Shown here in pieces: positions 1-10,258 of a stretch of 64,000 nucleotides of DNA; the stretch's first letter is position 1; each line of letters begins with the position of its first letter. The stretch spans positions 18,384,184-18,448,183 of the forward strand of contig NC_019867.2 in assembly GCF_002234675.1 (NCBI RefSeq), in the 5' to 3' direction. The position numbers and the translations under genes are program-made. This stretch comes from Oryzias latipes. Its lineage: Eukaryota > Chordata > Actinopteri > Beloniformes > Adrianichthyidae. The notes below the pieces were generated by a model. It was not told the DNA's origin. It was given only the letters and a program-made list of their open reading frames with translations, and ran no database searches.

Positions 1-80
1 TTGACAGGAGAGATAATAATAATTCACACAATCGACAAAACAGACTTTGTTTGTAAGATGGGAAAATCATGCTTTATTAC

Positions 81-935
81 CTGTAAGCCCAACTCTTTTG
101 CGGCACATGAAGCATCTGTTCTTTTTGGGTTTGGGGGCGTCGCCCTGACTTTCCTCAACACTAGAAGAAGCTAAAGGAGTAGGGCTAGAAGCAGCAGGCT
201 GGTTTATAACTGCATAATGAAACAGGAAAAAAGTTATTTTTAACTTAGGCCAAACACATAACAAAAATACAGTAGTTTGGACTAAACTAGTAATAAATAT
301 CCCTTTTTTAAAATTTTGTTGTAGCTTTTTTCTATGATTTTTCTATGATAAAGTGGGTTTATGTTTACCAGGCTCTAAGGATTCGGGTTTGTCCTCTCTC
401 GAAATGCTCATTTCCGTCATTTGCTGAGTCACAGGAAGGGATCCTTGAATAGTTCTGCAAGTTTAAATTGGAGAATAAAACCAATCAATGAGGAGCTCAA
501 ACAGACTTGAATCCAAAGTTAGGGCACCAAGGAGCCAAAACAGTCTTCATAAGTCAATACTTGCCTAGACATGTCTGGTGAAGAGGCAGGAGACGCATCA
601 ACCTTGGCTAGACTGGCTTCTAGTCTCTGGATAGCAGAGACCTCTGAGGTAGGACTAGGAGCAGAGCCTTGATGTGAGCACAAAAAAAGGCCAAATGAAA
701 TTATGACATGGATTTTACTATTATTATATTGTAATATTATCTAGATGAAACTAATAAGAATTTGAATTGTCTTACCCATTGGGCTGAGAGGGCTCATGCG
801 GTCACTGCTCTGCTGCCGCGTCAGGTGTTCCTTATAGCATACAGAGCACATGCCGTTTGTTCTTGGGTTGCCATAGAAACCGCACCCGGTGGCACAAAGC
901 ATGGGGACCGGGCTCTGGTTTGTCTCTTGAGCCAT
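81..935 (-). CDS. zfand5: AN1/A20-type zinc finger protein 5, partial (C-terminal end outside window)
   Basis: Minus-strand coding exons at 776-935 (ATG at 935-933; exon continues to 937 as 5' UTR), 565-667, 369-454 and 81-209, joined in consistent phases. The first exon encodes an A20 zinc finger (residues about 14-35, Cys spacing C-x3-C-x11-C-x2-C). The middle exons give a Ser/Pro-rich linker with the ZFAND5-like stretch [16 protein letters not shown]. The last visible exon carries [18 protein letters not shown], the start of an AN1 finger; the remaining AN1 Cys/His residues must lie left of position 1. From family knowledge, ZFAND5 binds ubiquitin through A20 and promotes proteasomal degradation, for example in muscle atrophy, and dampens NF-kB signalling. 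RMSP and the linker motif favour ZFAND5 over its paralogue ZFAND6. The intron after exon 2 has a GC donor (GCAAGT). Whether this is the a or b teleost copy is not resolved. Confidence 0.93.
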
Positions 936-937
936 TG

Positions 938-3599
938 CTGAGGGGGAAGAGACAGTGCGAATGTTTATTAGTGTGACAGGCACCCGCGGATAGCTTTTGT
1001 CCCGCACATTCATGCTTAACGAGAAAAAAAGGTTTTCTGTCTGCCTGAAAGTCTGGTTCCACAGCAAGGCTGAAGGAACACACCAGTCATATTATGTCAA
1101 CTCCACAAACAACACCTCTGTCTTTTCCTGTTGCTTGAACACAGACACAAATGGTTTTCAGTAGGAAGCAGAGGAAAAAAAACTCTTGCTGTGTTCTGTT
1201 TAACACCTTTACCAGGAGCTGGACTCTATTCTGCCCCACGCCTTTTTGTTCACGGCTCTCTCATGCCTCCAACTCTTTGCAGGAATTGTTTCCTAATAAA
1301 GTGGAAGAAATGTCGGTAATAGAGCTTGAAAACATTTCCTTATCGGGCTGTTATTCCGTGTAAACAGAAACCACAGCTATGACTCAGTAACGCTCACTTT
1401 AATACAATATTTTCTCATCAGGTGCAATCATGAATATTTCCAGCCAAAAGGCTCAGATGAACAAAGTCAGTTATCATCACTAAACGTCCCCCTCCTCTCC
1501 CACTCTGTCACATACAGTATTGCAAAACTTTCTGAGTCATGTCTTACCACACAAGCACTCACAGTACAAGTCTGCGTGTGCGTAATTTGGCAGAACACGT
1601 AGTACTGTGACGTTGTTGCCTGACTTTGCTGTGCTGCGGTACAACAGGACGTTGTGTAATGGGAGGATCTGACTTTGAAGCTCCAGATCAAAAACACCTA
1701 GATTAATGACAAACTAACAGACAGGAAGACCCAGATTAGTTGGGTAAGAGGCATCCTGTGTGCCAGCTCTGCCTTGGCTGCCTGTTTTACAACTCACCTG
1801 ATGATCATATCTGGGAATGACCAGTGACACAACAACACAACTATCATGTTTTTTTTTCTTGTAAACAACCCTTGACCCTATTTTTTTCCCAGCAACTCGG
1901 CAGCTTGTGCTCATGTGAAGCTTGTTTATATGCTAGTCCAAGACACAAACAGGGCGGACGGGCTTTCTGTTTCAGGGGTCAGCGGGTTCTTTGGAATGTC
2001 CTATCAGCCCGATGGAGCAGAACTAACAAACGAGCAGCATGAAAACCTCCAGCTTACTCCTGAAACCTCCGGTTTTTTTCTAGGTCTGGATGCTATCACT
2101 TCTGTGTTAACAATTGCCTTCCTACAAAAGTCCAACAAAACCCTCACTAGTGCCTCATGTTTCAGTGCAGAAAAACAGCAAACCAGACCCCTTTTTTAAA
2201 AGCAACATTAGATGCTTGCTTGTGGACAGTAGGAATACTTGAAATACCAACTTCTAACCAGGTCAGCTAACACATCTACAGAAACGGTTAGCTTTCTGAC
2301 ACAAAGGAACAATGTAGTACTAGGCTATCCAGTTAGCAGGCAAACAAGACGCTGGTTATCTAAACATTTGCCTCTCAAAATGTAAAATATCTCAGATGCC
2401 TCATACACAGAGTTCCACCTGCCCGATTTGAATGAATGACATGTTTTTAAACAGAGTCCATTGTGTGCTGTGAAGCTGCCAGGGCCAGTCAGGGGTTTTC
2501 CAGCACAGGGCAAACTACCAGTCACATTCCTTAACCACAGTTTGTCCTAACAAAAATGCAAAAGCCATAAATAATGCTAGAAGCTCAATTCCTCTTTGTG
2601 TGCTTTTAAAAAAAAAAAAAGGTTTGCATGCAAACTGGAGTCTCTAAACGTGATCATTTCTGGCAAATAAAAAGGGGAAGAGAGCTTAGATTATATACCA
2701 GGCCACACTAGACAGAACTAGCAAAATGTGGGTAAAGGGTTCTTTTTAAAAAGTCATAATAACCACCAGCAGATGTTAGTGTGGTAAGCGTGTCCAGTGT
2801 GCTGTAAAACAAACAGTGAAGACAGTGTTGACTCTTCTTTCTTTGTTTCTTCTTTCCTCCTTCTTTGTCTGCATTCTCCCTGCTTCCTGTTTAGACACAG
2901 TCTTGTAGGTCTCCTTTTTCACGCATTATTTGCACCTACAGCCATTTTCTACATGTTTTCAAACAACCAGTTATATAACAACGCTTAAGCACTTAAAAAA
3001 GGCACTTCACGATGCTGTTTAGTACTCAAAACCGAGCAAACTAGAACATGGTTTTAATTTTTTACCCCCCCCCCCCCAACTGAGACTAACACCAGACCAG
3101 ACAATTAAAAATTCAAATGTACGCTATAGTAATTTCAGAGCAACTCTGTCGGCCTTCTAGACTATTCGGCTTATGAATTTTCTATTTCTAGAGAGGAATT
3201 AACAGGCTTTGCTTCCCCATCCCCCAGCTCGGGGCACACAGAAAAACAGACAGTAACCAGGTCTAGCTAGCCCTCCCTTGTTTTTTCCCTTGAATCACTC
3301 AGACGGAGTCACGTTCGAAGGCTTGTGATATTTCTAGTCAGGTGGAGGACACGGTGGTGGCTGCGACTTAAAGGGCTAAAGACAAATAGCTCGTTAAGCA
3401 CACAAAAGGCATCACTCAAGACGCCAGCTGACCTTTAAATCCACACCGAAAGGTCGCTACGGCAGATTATTTGATCAGTTTTGGCACCCCACATTTATTT
3501 TTAGTTTACCTCAGTCATCTGATCTCACGTTAAAAACTCATCTTTGTTGATTAAAAGGCAAAAAAAAAGAGAAAAACCAATAATCCAAGATCATCACCT
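938..3599 (-). other. Probable zfand5 5' intron, no coding exon seen
   Basis: The first coding exon is preceded on the minus strand by a good acceptor (polypyrimidine tract then CAG just before CAATGG), so a non-coding exon must lie further upstream. In the roughly 2.6 kb between there and the GC-rich block near 3.6 kb I see no conserved coding exon. There is a poly-C run near 3065-3078 and short A/T runs. A possible donor for the 5' UTR exon is the AACAG|GTGATG signal (minus strand) near 3600. Confidence 0.45.
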
Positions 3600-3960
3600 G
3601 TTAAAAAAATTGAAGGGTTTCTCGCGAGAAGACAGAAAAATTGTCCTTTTTGTTTCGGGATTTGGAAGGTTTAGTTGATGGTCTCGGTCCTTTTGTCTGG
3701 TAGCGGCGTTTCGCTGTTGTCGTCCTCTGTCAGGAGGCTTTAATTGTCCCTTCCTAGGCCTCCTGCCTTTCCACCTCCCTCTCTCGATCTCCCGTCCCTT
3801 CTGGATGGATGTTTGTTTCCTTCTTTAGTAAGAGGAGTGGCGCATGATGTCACGGGTACAACAACGTGTCGCCATTGGCTGCCCGCGGAGCCCCCGGGCG
3901 CCCTGTACACTTCTACCAGACAACGGGGGGTTCTTGAATGACTGTGCGCATGCGTCTTGC
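3300..3960 (-). promoter_or_regulatory. CpG-rich probable promoter of zfand5
   Basis: This stretch is clearly richer in G+C and CpG than its AT-rich surroundings. It contains an inverted CCAAT box (GCCATTGGCT near 3870), GC-rich boxes near 3885-3900 and an NRF1-like palindrome (TGCGCATGCGTC near 3947). Such elements are typical of housekeeping CpG-island promoters. Its place upstream of the minus-strand zfand5 fits its promoter and non-coding first exon. The transcription start cannot be fixed from sequence alone. Confidence 0.5.
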
Positions 3961-4524
3961 TAGGATTGCGTTATTACATGTCTATTCGTCATCCACCTAC
4001 AGGGACATGAATCCACTTACTGAGTAATTCACATAAATAGGAACATAAAAATGAAATGATGCTGACTTAAGGAAAGGTCTATTTGTAAGAAAATGTACCA
4101 TAAAATATAAGCATGATGTAGCTGTTTGTGTTTGTTTCGCTTCAAATAGAGTGAGCGTGCAGATTTAAATTTTGATAAATGTAGAGTCTCACCTCACAAT
4201 TTGTAAACATGTTTTTCAGGAAGCTGCAGGGGTAGGGTGGCTTAAAATGTTCTCAGCTCATACTAAGTGTCAACATTCTAAGTTTATTTTTTACACATAA
4301 ATCACAAATATGTTAATTTGGTCCATGACACTGAAACTTCACAGTTCTGAGTTGAAAACTGGCTGTATATCAAAGTTTTTCTTCACACATTTTTAAAATC
4401 TTAGTCTGTGAATAAATATAGCTTGGAAAAAGCAAATTAGATGAACAAAAGGAGTTACACACTTGTGTTAAAGTTTGATGTGTTCACATGTCACAGAACA
4501 GGGCTGATTGACAATCATATTCAA

Positions 4525-4600
4525 TTCAATTCAGTTTTATTTATATAGCCCAATATTACAATAAATAGGCTTCATACTGGTAATTGTACAGCAAACATAA
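4525..4600. repeat. Teleost LINE-tail-like repeat fragment
   Basis: The segment starts with ATTCAATTCAATTCAG, followed by TTTATTTATATAGCCC and then AGGCTTCATACTGGTAATTG. The same order of motifs recurs near 29320-29385 and, as reverse complement, at the LINE tails around 30385-30415. It is therefore a piece of the same LINE-associated repeat family. Confidence 0.55.
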
Positions 4601-5308
4601 AACTATAAGGAATACGAAGTCATAGAATTCAGTAGGTGAATTCTAAACTAAACTAAACAGCAGTTGGTAAACAGGTTTAAATTAACATCTGAGACCAAAC
4701 ATGGACAGTCCTGTGATAGCAAGCAAAAGACTTCAGAGGGATAATTTACATCTTCACCAATTTAAAAAAGACCTACAGTCCTAGACTCATTTAAACTTTC
4801 GAAAATGTACCTGAAAGCTTTGAATTGAAAAATCAAATATAAAAAAATAACAACTTACTATAATAATAATAAACTTATTTTCTAAGGAAATTCCGTTTTC
4901 AGCATCAGCTGTTTTAATCTGTAAAATGTGAGAACATGTGCTAACCAGTTTACTTCCAATGTAAGGTTTGACAAGCCGTGGCAAAGTCCACAACTTCTTA
5001 AAAGCACTACGTCATACGTACATCCCCCCAGGCCCTGCAGGCAGAACTGAGCAGAAAACAAATCCATGTGCTTTTGGAGTGTTTATATCTGAGAGAGGGT
5101 GTTGTAATCTTTCAAAGACTAGAGTCAAGGAAGCAAAGACGGCTGAAAAATACCTTCAGTAGTTTAGTTCTTACATGTACAGAAAAAATACATTGTGATA
5201 GCAAGAAAATTAGTTCAGATACTGGAAGAAACTGGAACTAGTCCAAGTGAAAGTAAAAATGTCAGCTTCAAATCTTCCCCTAACTTTTTCAAAGTACTGG
5301 TAAATACA

Positions 5309-5369
5309 AACACACACACGCACGCACACACGCACACAGGCACACACACACACACACCCACACATACAC
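5309..5369. repeat. CA/GT microsatellite
   Basis: An impure (CA)n tract with CG, GG and TA interruptions. It produces a spurious Thr-His repeat frame on the plus strand. Confidence 0.85.
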
Positions 5370-6794
5370 AAAGAATAAGGAATCTTTACCCAGAGTTTTG
5401 CTCAGACAGACACAACACCATCTCTGACAGTTTAACATTTATGCATATAAATACTACCCCTGCTATTTGTAATCTGAGCAGGTGTGACATTGTGCCATCG
5501 TGTTTTTACTAATTTGATCGAGGTATTTGGGAGATTTTAAAGACTTGCAAAAAATGTATTGGAAGAGGTAGAAGAGCAGGTGTTCCTTATCATCAGAGCC
5601 ATGAGTTACTATATATGGGATGTCAAAAAAAAAAAATGTTGAATTGTTTTTTTTCCAACAGAGCTGCATCACTCTGATTACAAAGTAATCATGTCAGCCT
5701 TGATAAGTGAAATATTGTCTGAATGGTGAAGATGCCTAGTCAAAATATAGGACTGAAAATGATAATATCTGAAAAAACTCGTTAATTTGCATGTTTTATG
5801 TAAAGTGTTTTTTGGTAGATAATATAAGCTCCAATAGAAGTTTTGCTTTTTGCCCGTGGACAGAAGCTCAAAAACAATTTAGAGTAAAGGAAGATGGGTG
5901 GGGTGTAGGCAAAGAGGCCTTGTCTGTGTTTTTACACTGAGCTCTTTGTATGAATGTTGTCTCAACATGGGCCTGTGTATGGCTGAAAAGAAGGAGCATG
6001 TGTGCGGTTAGTATGTAAAGGTTCACGGGTTTCACTGTGGGGAGGGGGATAACTGAGGAGAGAGTGGGAGGTGTTGAGTATTGGGTATCACTACCCATCC
6101 CCCTCATCATCAAAGCTCACCTTCTGTAGACGTGGATGCTTGGGGAACGAAGGGGTTCATTCATTTCTTTTTCCTGACCATCACGGACAACACACGCGTG
6201 ACAATGTCGCCATGACAACAGATGGCACATATTGCAGTGATCTTATGATGTGGGGGTGTGTTGAGACACGAGTTTGTAGGTGTGTGTGTGTGTATAGGAT
6301 GGTGAGGATCACTTACATGAATCTGGAACAGCCTGTTTGTAGTTACTAGGCAGATACTAGCCCTCCCAACACACCAGCACAAACACACACAGTGGCAGCT
6401 TGCCTGTGTCTGGCTTTGGTGCATTGAAACTCAGTTGATAAAGAGGCCACTGGTGGAGATGGTTGGTTATCTATTCAGAGGAACTGTAGGGGCTAGATAA
6501 GTGATGCACTGAACCCTGTTTCTAACTGCAGTCCTTCTAAAGAGAACAATCATGTGTTTGTCTACATGCAAAGGAGAGAAAAAGTACACTGACAGACTTT
6601 AACTAACTAGCATACAAGTGTGCTTTGAAAAATCAATAAACACTACATGAAAGTAATAGTAAAAACAACCAAATTTAATAATGATTTAATTATTATGGTC
6701 TGTCATAACATTTCCAAACATCCAGTCCCTAACAAATATTGGCACACAACCTCTGTGAACCAACACAGAAGTGTTTGAACAATTTTCGTTGTTT

Positions 6795-7083
6795 CAAATC
6801 CCAGTCCAATCATCTTTTAAAAAAGTTTTTCTCTGGTGAGGAACAGAGGAATCGGAGTGGAACAGGGAGCTTGTGGCCCGCAGACTGTAGCACCTACGCC
6901 ACAGCTACTAGCTTTTTCCAACATAATTTTTTCATCTGCTCCTGATTCACAACGATTTGAATAAAGAAATTGTCAGAATGCAATTTTGGTCTTAATTTCT
7001 TTTTAAATATATGTTGTCCATTAGGAGAAAAATTCTACAAGAACATGTTAAAAACATGACTTTCACTGGAGTGGGTGTATCAC
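6795..7083. repeat. Dispersed 300-bp MITE-like repeat, copy 1
   Basis: It opens with CCCAGTCCAATCATCTTTT and closes with ACTTTCACTGGAGTGGGT. The same beginning, middle (GATTCACAACGATTTGAATAA-like) and end recur at 36959-37262 and in part at 27725-27993. The ends form an imperfect inverted repeat (CCCACTCCA / TGGAGTGGG), which suggests a non-autonomous DNA transposon. Confidence 0.6.
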
Positions 7084-8643
7084 AAAATCCACCACATTAA
7101 TTTATACCATACTTTAACTTTATATTATGGCATTTGATGTGATTCGTCCATGTGTTCTTTTCCAACAAGACATGAAAAATATAAGTTCAACTAGCTGTCA
7201 GGAAGAGTGCTGTTTTCAAGAACAAGTTGTACTCTATGTGTACATCCAAATTTAGCTGATATGTGACACTGTAAATGACTGCAAGCGGTGGTTCAGATGT
7301 GAGCCCCTGCCTGCACGAGTGTGTGACTGTGAGAGCAACTGCATGTGTGTGCAGCAGATGCCCGCTGCTCTGCTCTGTTCCCCAGACTGACTGGTCTTTG
7401 TTGCTGCTCCCTCGTGCAGACGGGCAGGGCCACGTGCTTTTCTGACTGCTCAAGTAGGCCACGCCCACTTCCCCTCTAATCTGTCAATTGCAGCAGCCAA
7501 GTCCTGCCCCTGAGCAGCAGTCTGACAGGGTCTGCCTCCCTGCTTGATGACTCTGGCTTCACTCATGCACACTCACCATGCTTCCCTTTGTGTCTCACTG
7601 CTGTAAAGTGTAACAAACTAATGATCCAGATGTGCCAAACTGCGACCTCACAAGTGAATGAGGTGTCTGTTGTTCATGGTTTTGACATGGTATTTGCTTC
7701 AATATCTTTTTCGACCGTTTTTAAAAACCTTGTCTGTCTCATGCACCTGAATCTGAGCCTAGAAAGGAATCCAATAAAGGAGAAAACACGGGAGGAAGGG
7801 ATCCAGCTGTTTGAGGAGACAATCATTAAACTGATCCGATACCTTCAAGAGTTTGTTGTTCTTAGAGAGTGTCTTCTGAAATATCTGTTTTTCACAGTGG
7901 TACAAGCTGTACAAACTGTAGAAAAAATATATCTATGTGCTCTAAAATTAGATTACTGTATTCACAGATTGTGTCATTTTAATCCCTTTGGCAAGAAAAC
8001 TTTGTTTACCATCTGAGTCACACCTGAACCAACCTGCACCCTCCTCTCCTTCCCTCTTTCTTCTGACAAAAACAAGTTAGAATTTCCCCTCAAGGCCAAA
8101 ACTCTGCTTCTTTACATCAGTATCAACAGTTTTTCAAATGGGGGGATGTTAAGGTGTACAAAGTTCACAAGTGTTTTTTATGTGGGAAGACAAGGAGCAG
8201 CAGCCTTTTTCATCATACTGTGCCTTAAAGTTAAAGCCTTTCTTTTAGTTGAGATGTTGGGTCTACTTTGACGGCATGCAGCCATTTCTTTCTTTGCACT
8301 AATTTAATACTCACGTTGCTCAATTAATTTTTTTCTTTTTAGAGGAGACCTTATATTTTTGAGTATTTCTTAGTAAAATTTGGTGTTTTTCAGTCGTAAC
8401 ACCTTCATGAATCAGATAATCCTAATTCTGGCTCTACATGTTTTTCTACATGTTTTTAAATTTGCATCCAGCTTCACTGGTTCTTCAGCTTTCTTCTGTC
8501 TCTGCTCTCCACTCTCGTCTATACTCTCAGGATAGAGGATTAAGGTAGTTCAAGTTGCAAGTGTGATTTCTGCTTTTTGCTGTGATGTTAGTGAAATTAA
8601 AATGCGTTTGCCTGAGCTGAACTGAACAGGTGGGGCCTTGGTC

Positions 8644-9241
8644 TGTCACGGTGCCTGTCAGTTCACCTCCCCCCCTCCTACAGCTCTCACCACCTTGCTG
8701 ATTGGAACCAGCTGATCCTCATCTTCTCATCATCCTGCCGGTCTTCATAAGGGAGCTCTCACCAGAATTCTACGCCAGTTTGTTATACTCACTCCGGTGC
8801 TTATGCCTGGCCTCTTAGTCTCAGCTAAGTTTATCTTGTCTCCATACTTACCACATCTTGTGCTCACCTTCAGGTTCCTACCTTGGTCACGCTGGTTCCT
8901 CCCCTCCACGCTGGTCCTGCCGTCCTCGGCATCCACGCCTCATTCCAAGCTGGTTTCCGCCGTCCTCGGCGTCCACGCCTTACCTCAAGCCGGTCCCGCT
9001 GTCCTCAGCGCCCAAGCCTCGCTCCCTCTGGATCCACAGTTCGACGCGTCCTCGTGTCGCCCCCTCCCCTTCATCTGCATCAGCTCAAAGGAAACACCAA
9101 GTTCAATCCACGGAGGAAATACGTCCACATCCCCTCAGAAACTTATTTACCTCTAAAATAAATCCATTTAAAGTCATCCTTGCTGTGAGTTTTCTTCCGG
9201 GTTTCAGCATCTGGGTCTGCTACGTCTACGACGCCATGACA
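8644..9241 (+). repeat. 5' LTR of the gypsy/Sushi-type element
   Basis: It begins TGTCACGGTG and ends CATGACA (TG...CA ends). A TATA-like CATAA is at 8746-8750, the inferred transcript start is G8774, and a polyadenylation signal AATAAA is at 9157-9162. The gag ATG (9236) falls in the last six bases of the LTR. Confidence 0.95.
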
Positions 9242-10258
9242 GAACAAACTGGCCAATACCCAGACCCAGCTGACCCGGAAGATCTACGTCAGACCGTCAT
9301 CCAGCACGGACTGTTTCTGGACCTCCTCTACAGTACCATCACCCGGGTCACCGCTATTCAGGAGGACCTTTCTCGTCGCCTGAGAATAATTTCTCAAGCC
9401 CAGATGAATTCAATCGGACAATATCCAGCTAATGCTAATACCAACATTGCAGCCCCTACAGCCGGGAGCTTGGACATATCCGCTGCCTCTGGGATTCCTG
9501 AAAATTTCCGGCTTCAACCGGAGTTTTTTCAGGGGGACGTTGAATCATGTGGGGGTTTCCTTCTTCAATGCAGACTTATTTTTCAGCAGGCTCCGCGATA
9601 TTACCAAGCTGACCACAGCAAGATCACCCTCATAGTTAACTCCCTCAGAGGCAAAGCGCTCAAATGGGCTCAGGCCTTTCTAACTGCTAACCCCATTTCT
9701 CAGATTTCTTTCGAGCGTTTCTTAGGTGAATTTCAGCTGGTCTTTGATCAACCCCGCAAGACAGAGGAGGCGACGCGCCACCTTCTACGATTAAGGCAAC
9801 ACAGCCGATCTGTAAGTGAACATTTAATTGACTTTCGAATACTAGCTGTGGAAGCTGGATGGCCGGACGTTGCCCTAAAAGGGGTTTTCTATCGATCACT
9901 TAACAACCAGATCAAAGACCATCTCTGTTCTCAGTCTGAAGCCAGAACGTTCGAGGAGCTCGTTACTGCAGCTCTTCGCTCTGACGTACGACTCCGCGAG
10001 CGTCAGGTAGAAAGAGCACATACTGAGAGGAAAACTGTAAATAACCCTGTGTCTAAAACCCCCATGCCAGAATCTCCTTCCATCTCTCGTGAACACGTCA
10101 CCTGCTCCTCTGAGGAACCCATGCAGATCGGACATTCTAAACTCACACCGGCGGAACGCCGCAGACGCCAGGTAGAAGGTACCTGTTTCTATTGTGGACA
10201 TTCTGGGCACCATGTGCAGCAGTGCTCCTTACGTTTAAACTCCAAAGCCCCCCGCTAG
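9236..10258 (+). CDS. gag: Gag of the LTR retrotransposon
   Basis: About 340 aa from the ATG at 9236. The open frame continues upstream into the LTR to 8858, but that part is LTR sequence repeated at the 3' end, so the later start is preferred. The central part resembles the retrotransposon Gag capsid region (motifs such as KALKWAQAF and [11 protein letters not shown]) seen in Sushi-derived genes such as PEG10 and the RTL family. The C-terminus carries one CCHC zinc knuckle (C-x2-C-x4-H-x4-C, in [14 protein letters not shown]). Gag packages the element RNA into cytoplasmic particles. The frame ends at TAG 10256-10258, overlapping pol by about 67 nt. The start is not certain because in-frame upstream ATGs exist. 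Confidence 0.88.
   Translation: MTEQTGQYPDPADPEDLRQTVIQHGLFLDLLYSTITRVTAIQEDLSRRLRIISQAQMNSIGQYPANANTNIAAPTAGSLDISAASGIPENFRLQPEFFQGDVESCGGFLLQCRLIFQQAPRYYQADHSKITLIVNSLRGKALKWAQAFLTANPISQISFERFLGEFQLVFDQPRKTEEATRHLLRLRQHSRSVSEHLIDFRILAVEAGWPDVALKGVFYRSLNNQIKDHLCSQSEARTFEELVTAALRSDVRLRERQVERAHTERKTVNNPVSKTPMPESPSISREHVTCSSEEPMQIGHSKLTPAERRRRQVEGTCFYCGHSGHHVQQCSLRLNSKAPR
9243..9253 (+). promoter_or_regulatory. Primer binding site, probably self-primed
   Basis: AACAAACTGGC directly follows the 5' LTR. It is the exact reverse complement of GCCAGTTTGTT at 8774-8784 in the LTR, which lies 27 nt downstream of a TATA-like CATAA. In Tf1 the first 11 nt of the transcript pair with the primer site and prime reverse transcription without a tRNA. 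The match here is also 11 nt. Confidence 0.75.

Larger units (their letters stand above)
3961..8643. other. Intergenic region between zfand5 and the LTR element
   Basis: No conserved protein, RNA gene or splice-supported exon was recognised. It holds a LINE-tail-like repeat at about 4525-4600, a CA microsatellite near 5309-5369, a GT tract near 6278-6295 and one copy of a dispersed 300-bp repeat (6795-7083). The longest open frame (7588-8016) matches nothing I recognise. Confidence 0.6.

Noticed and set aside
5309..5512. Open frame with Thr-His repeats
   Set aside because: The frame is created by a CA microsatellite.
7588..8016. 142-aa open frame upstream of the LTR element
   Set aside because: No recognisable domain, AT-rich codon pattern, no splice or promoter context. 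It is most likely a chance frame.
8858..9235. Upstream extension of the gag frame as part of Gag
   Set aside because: This stretch is LTR sequence, and the same frame occurs in the 3' LTR without gag. The ATG at 9236 is more likely, though an extension is not excluded.
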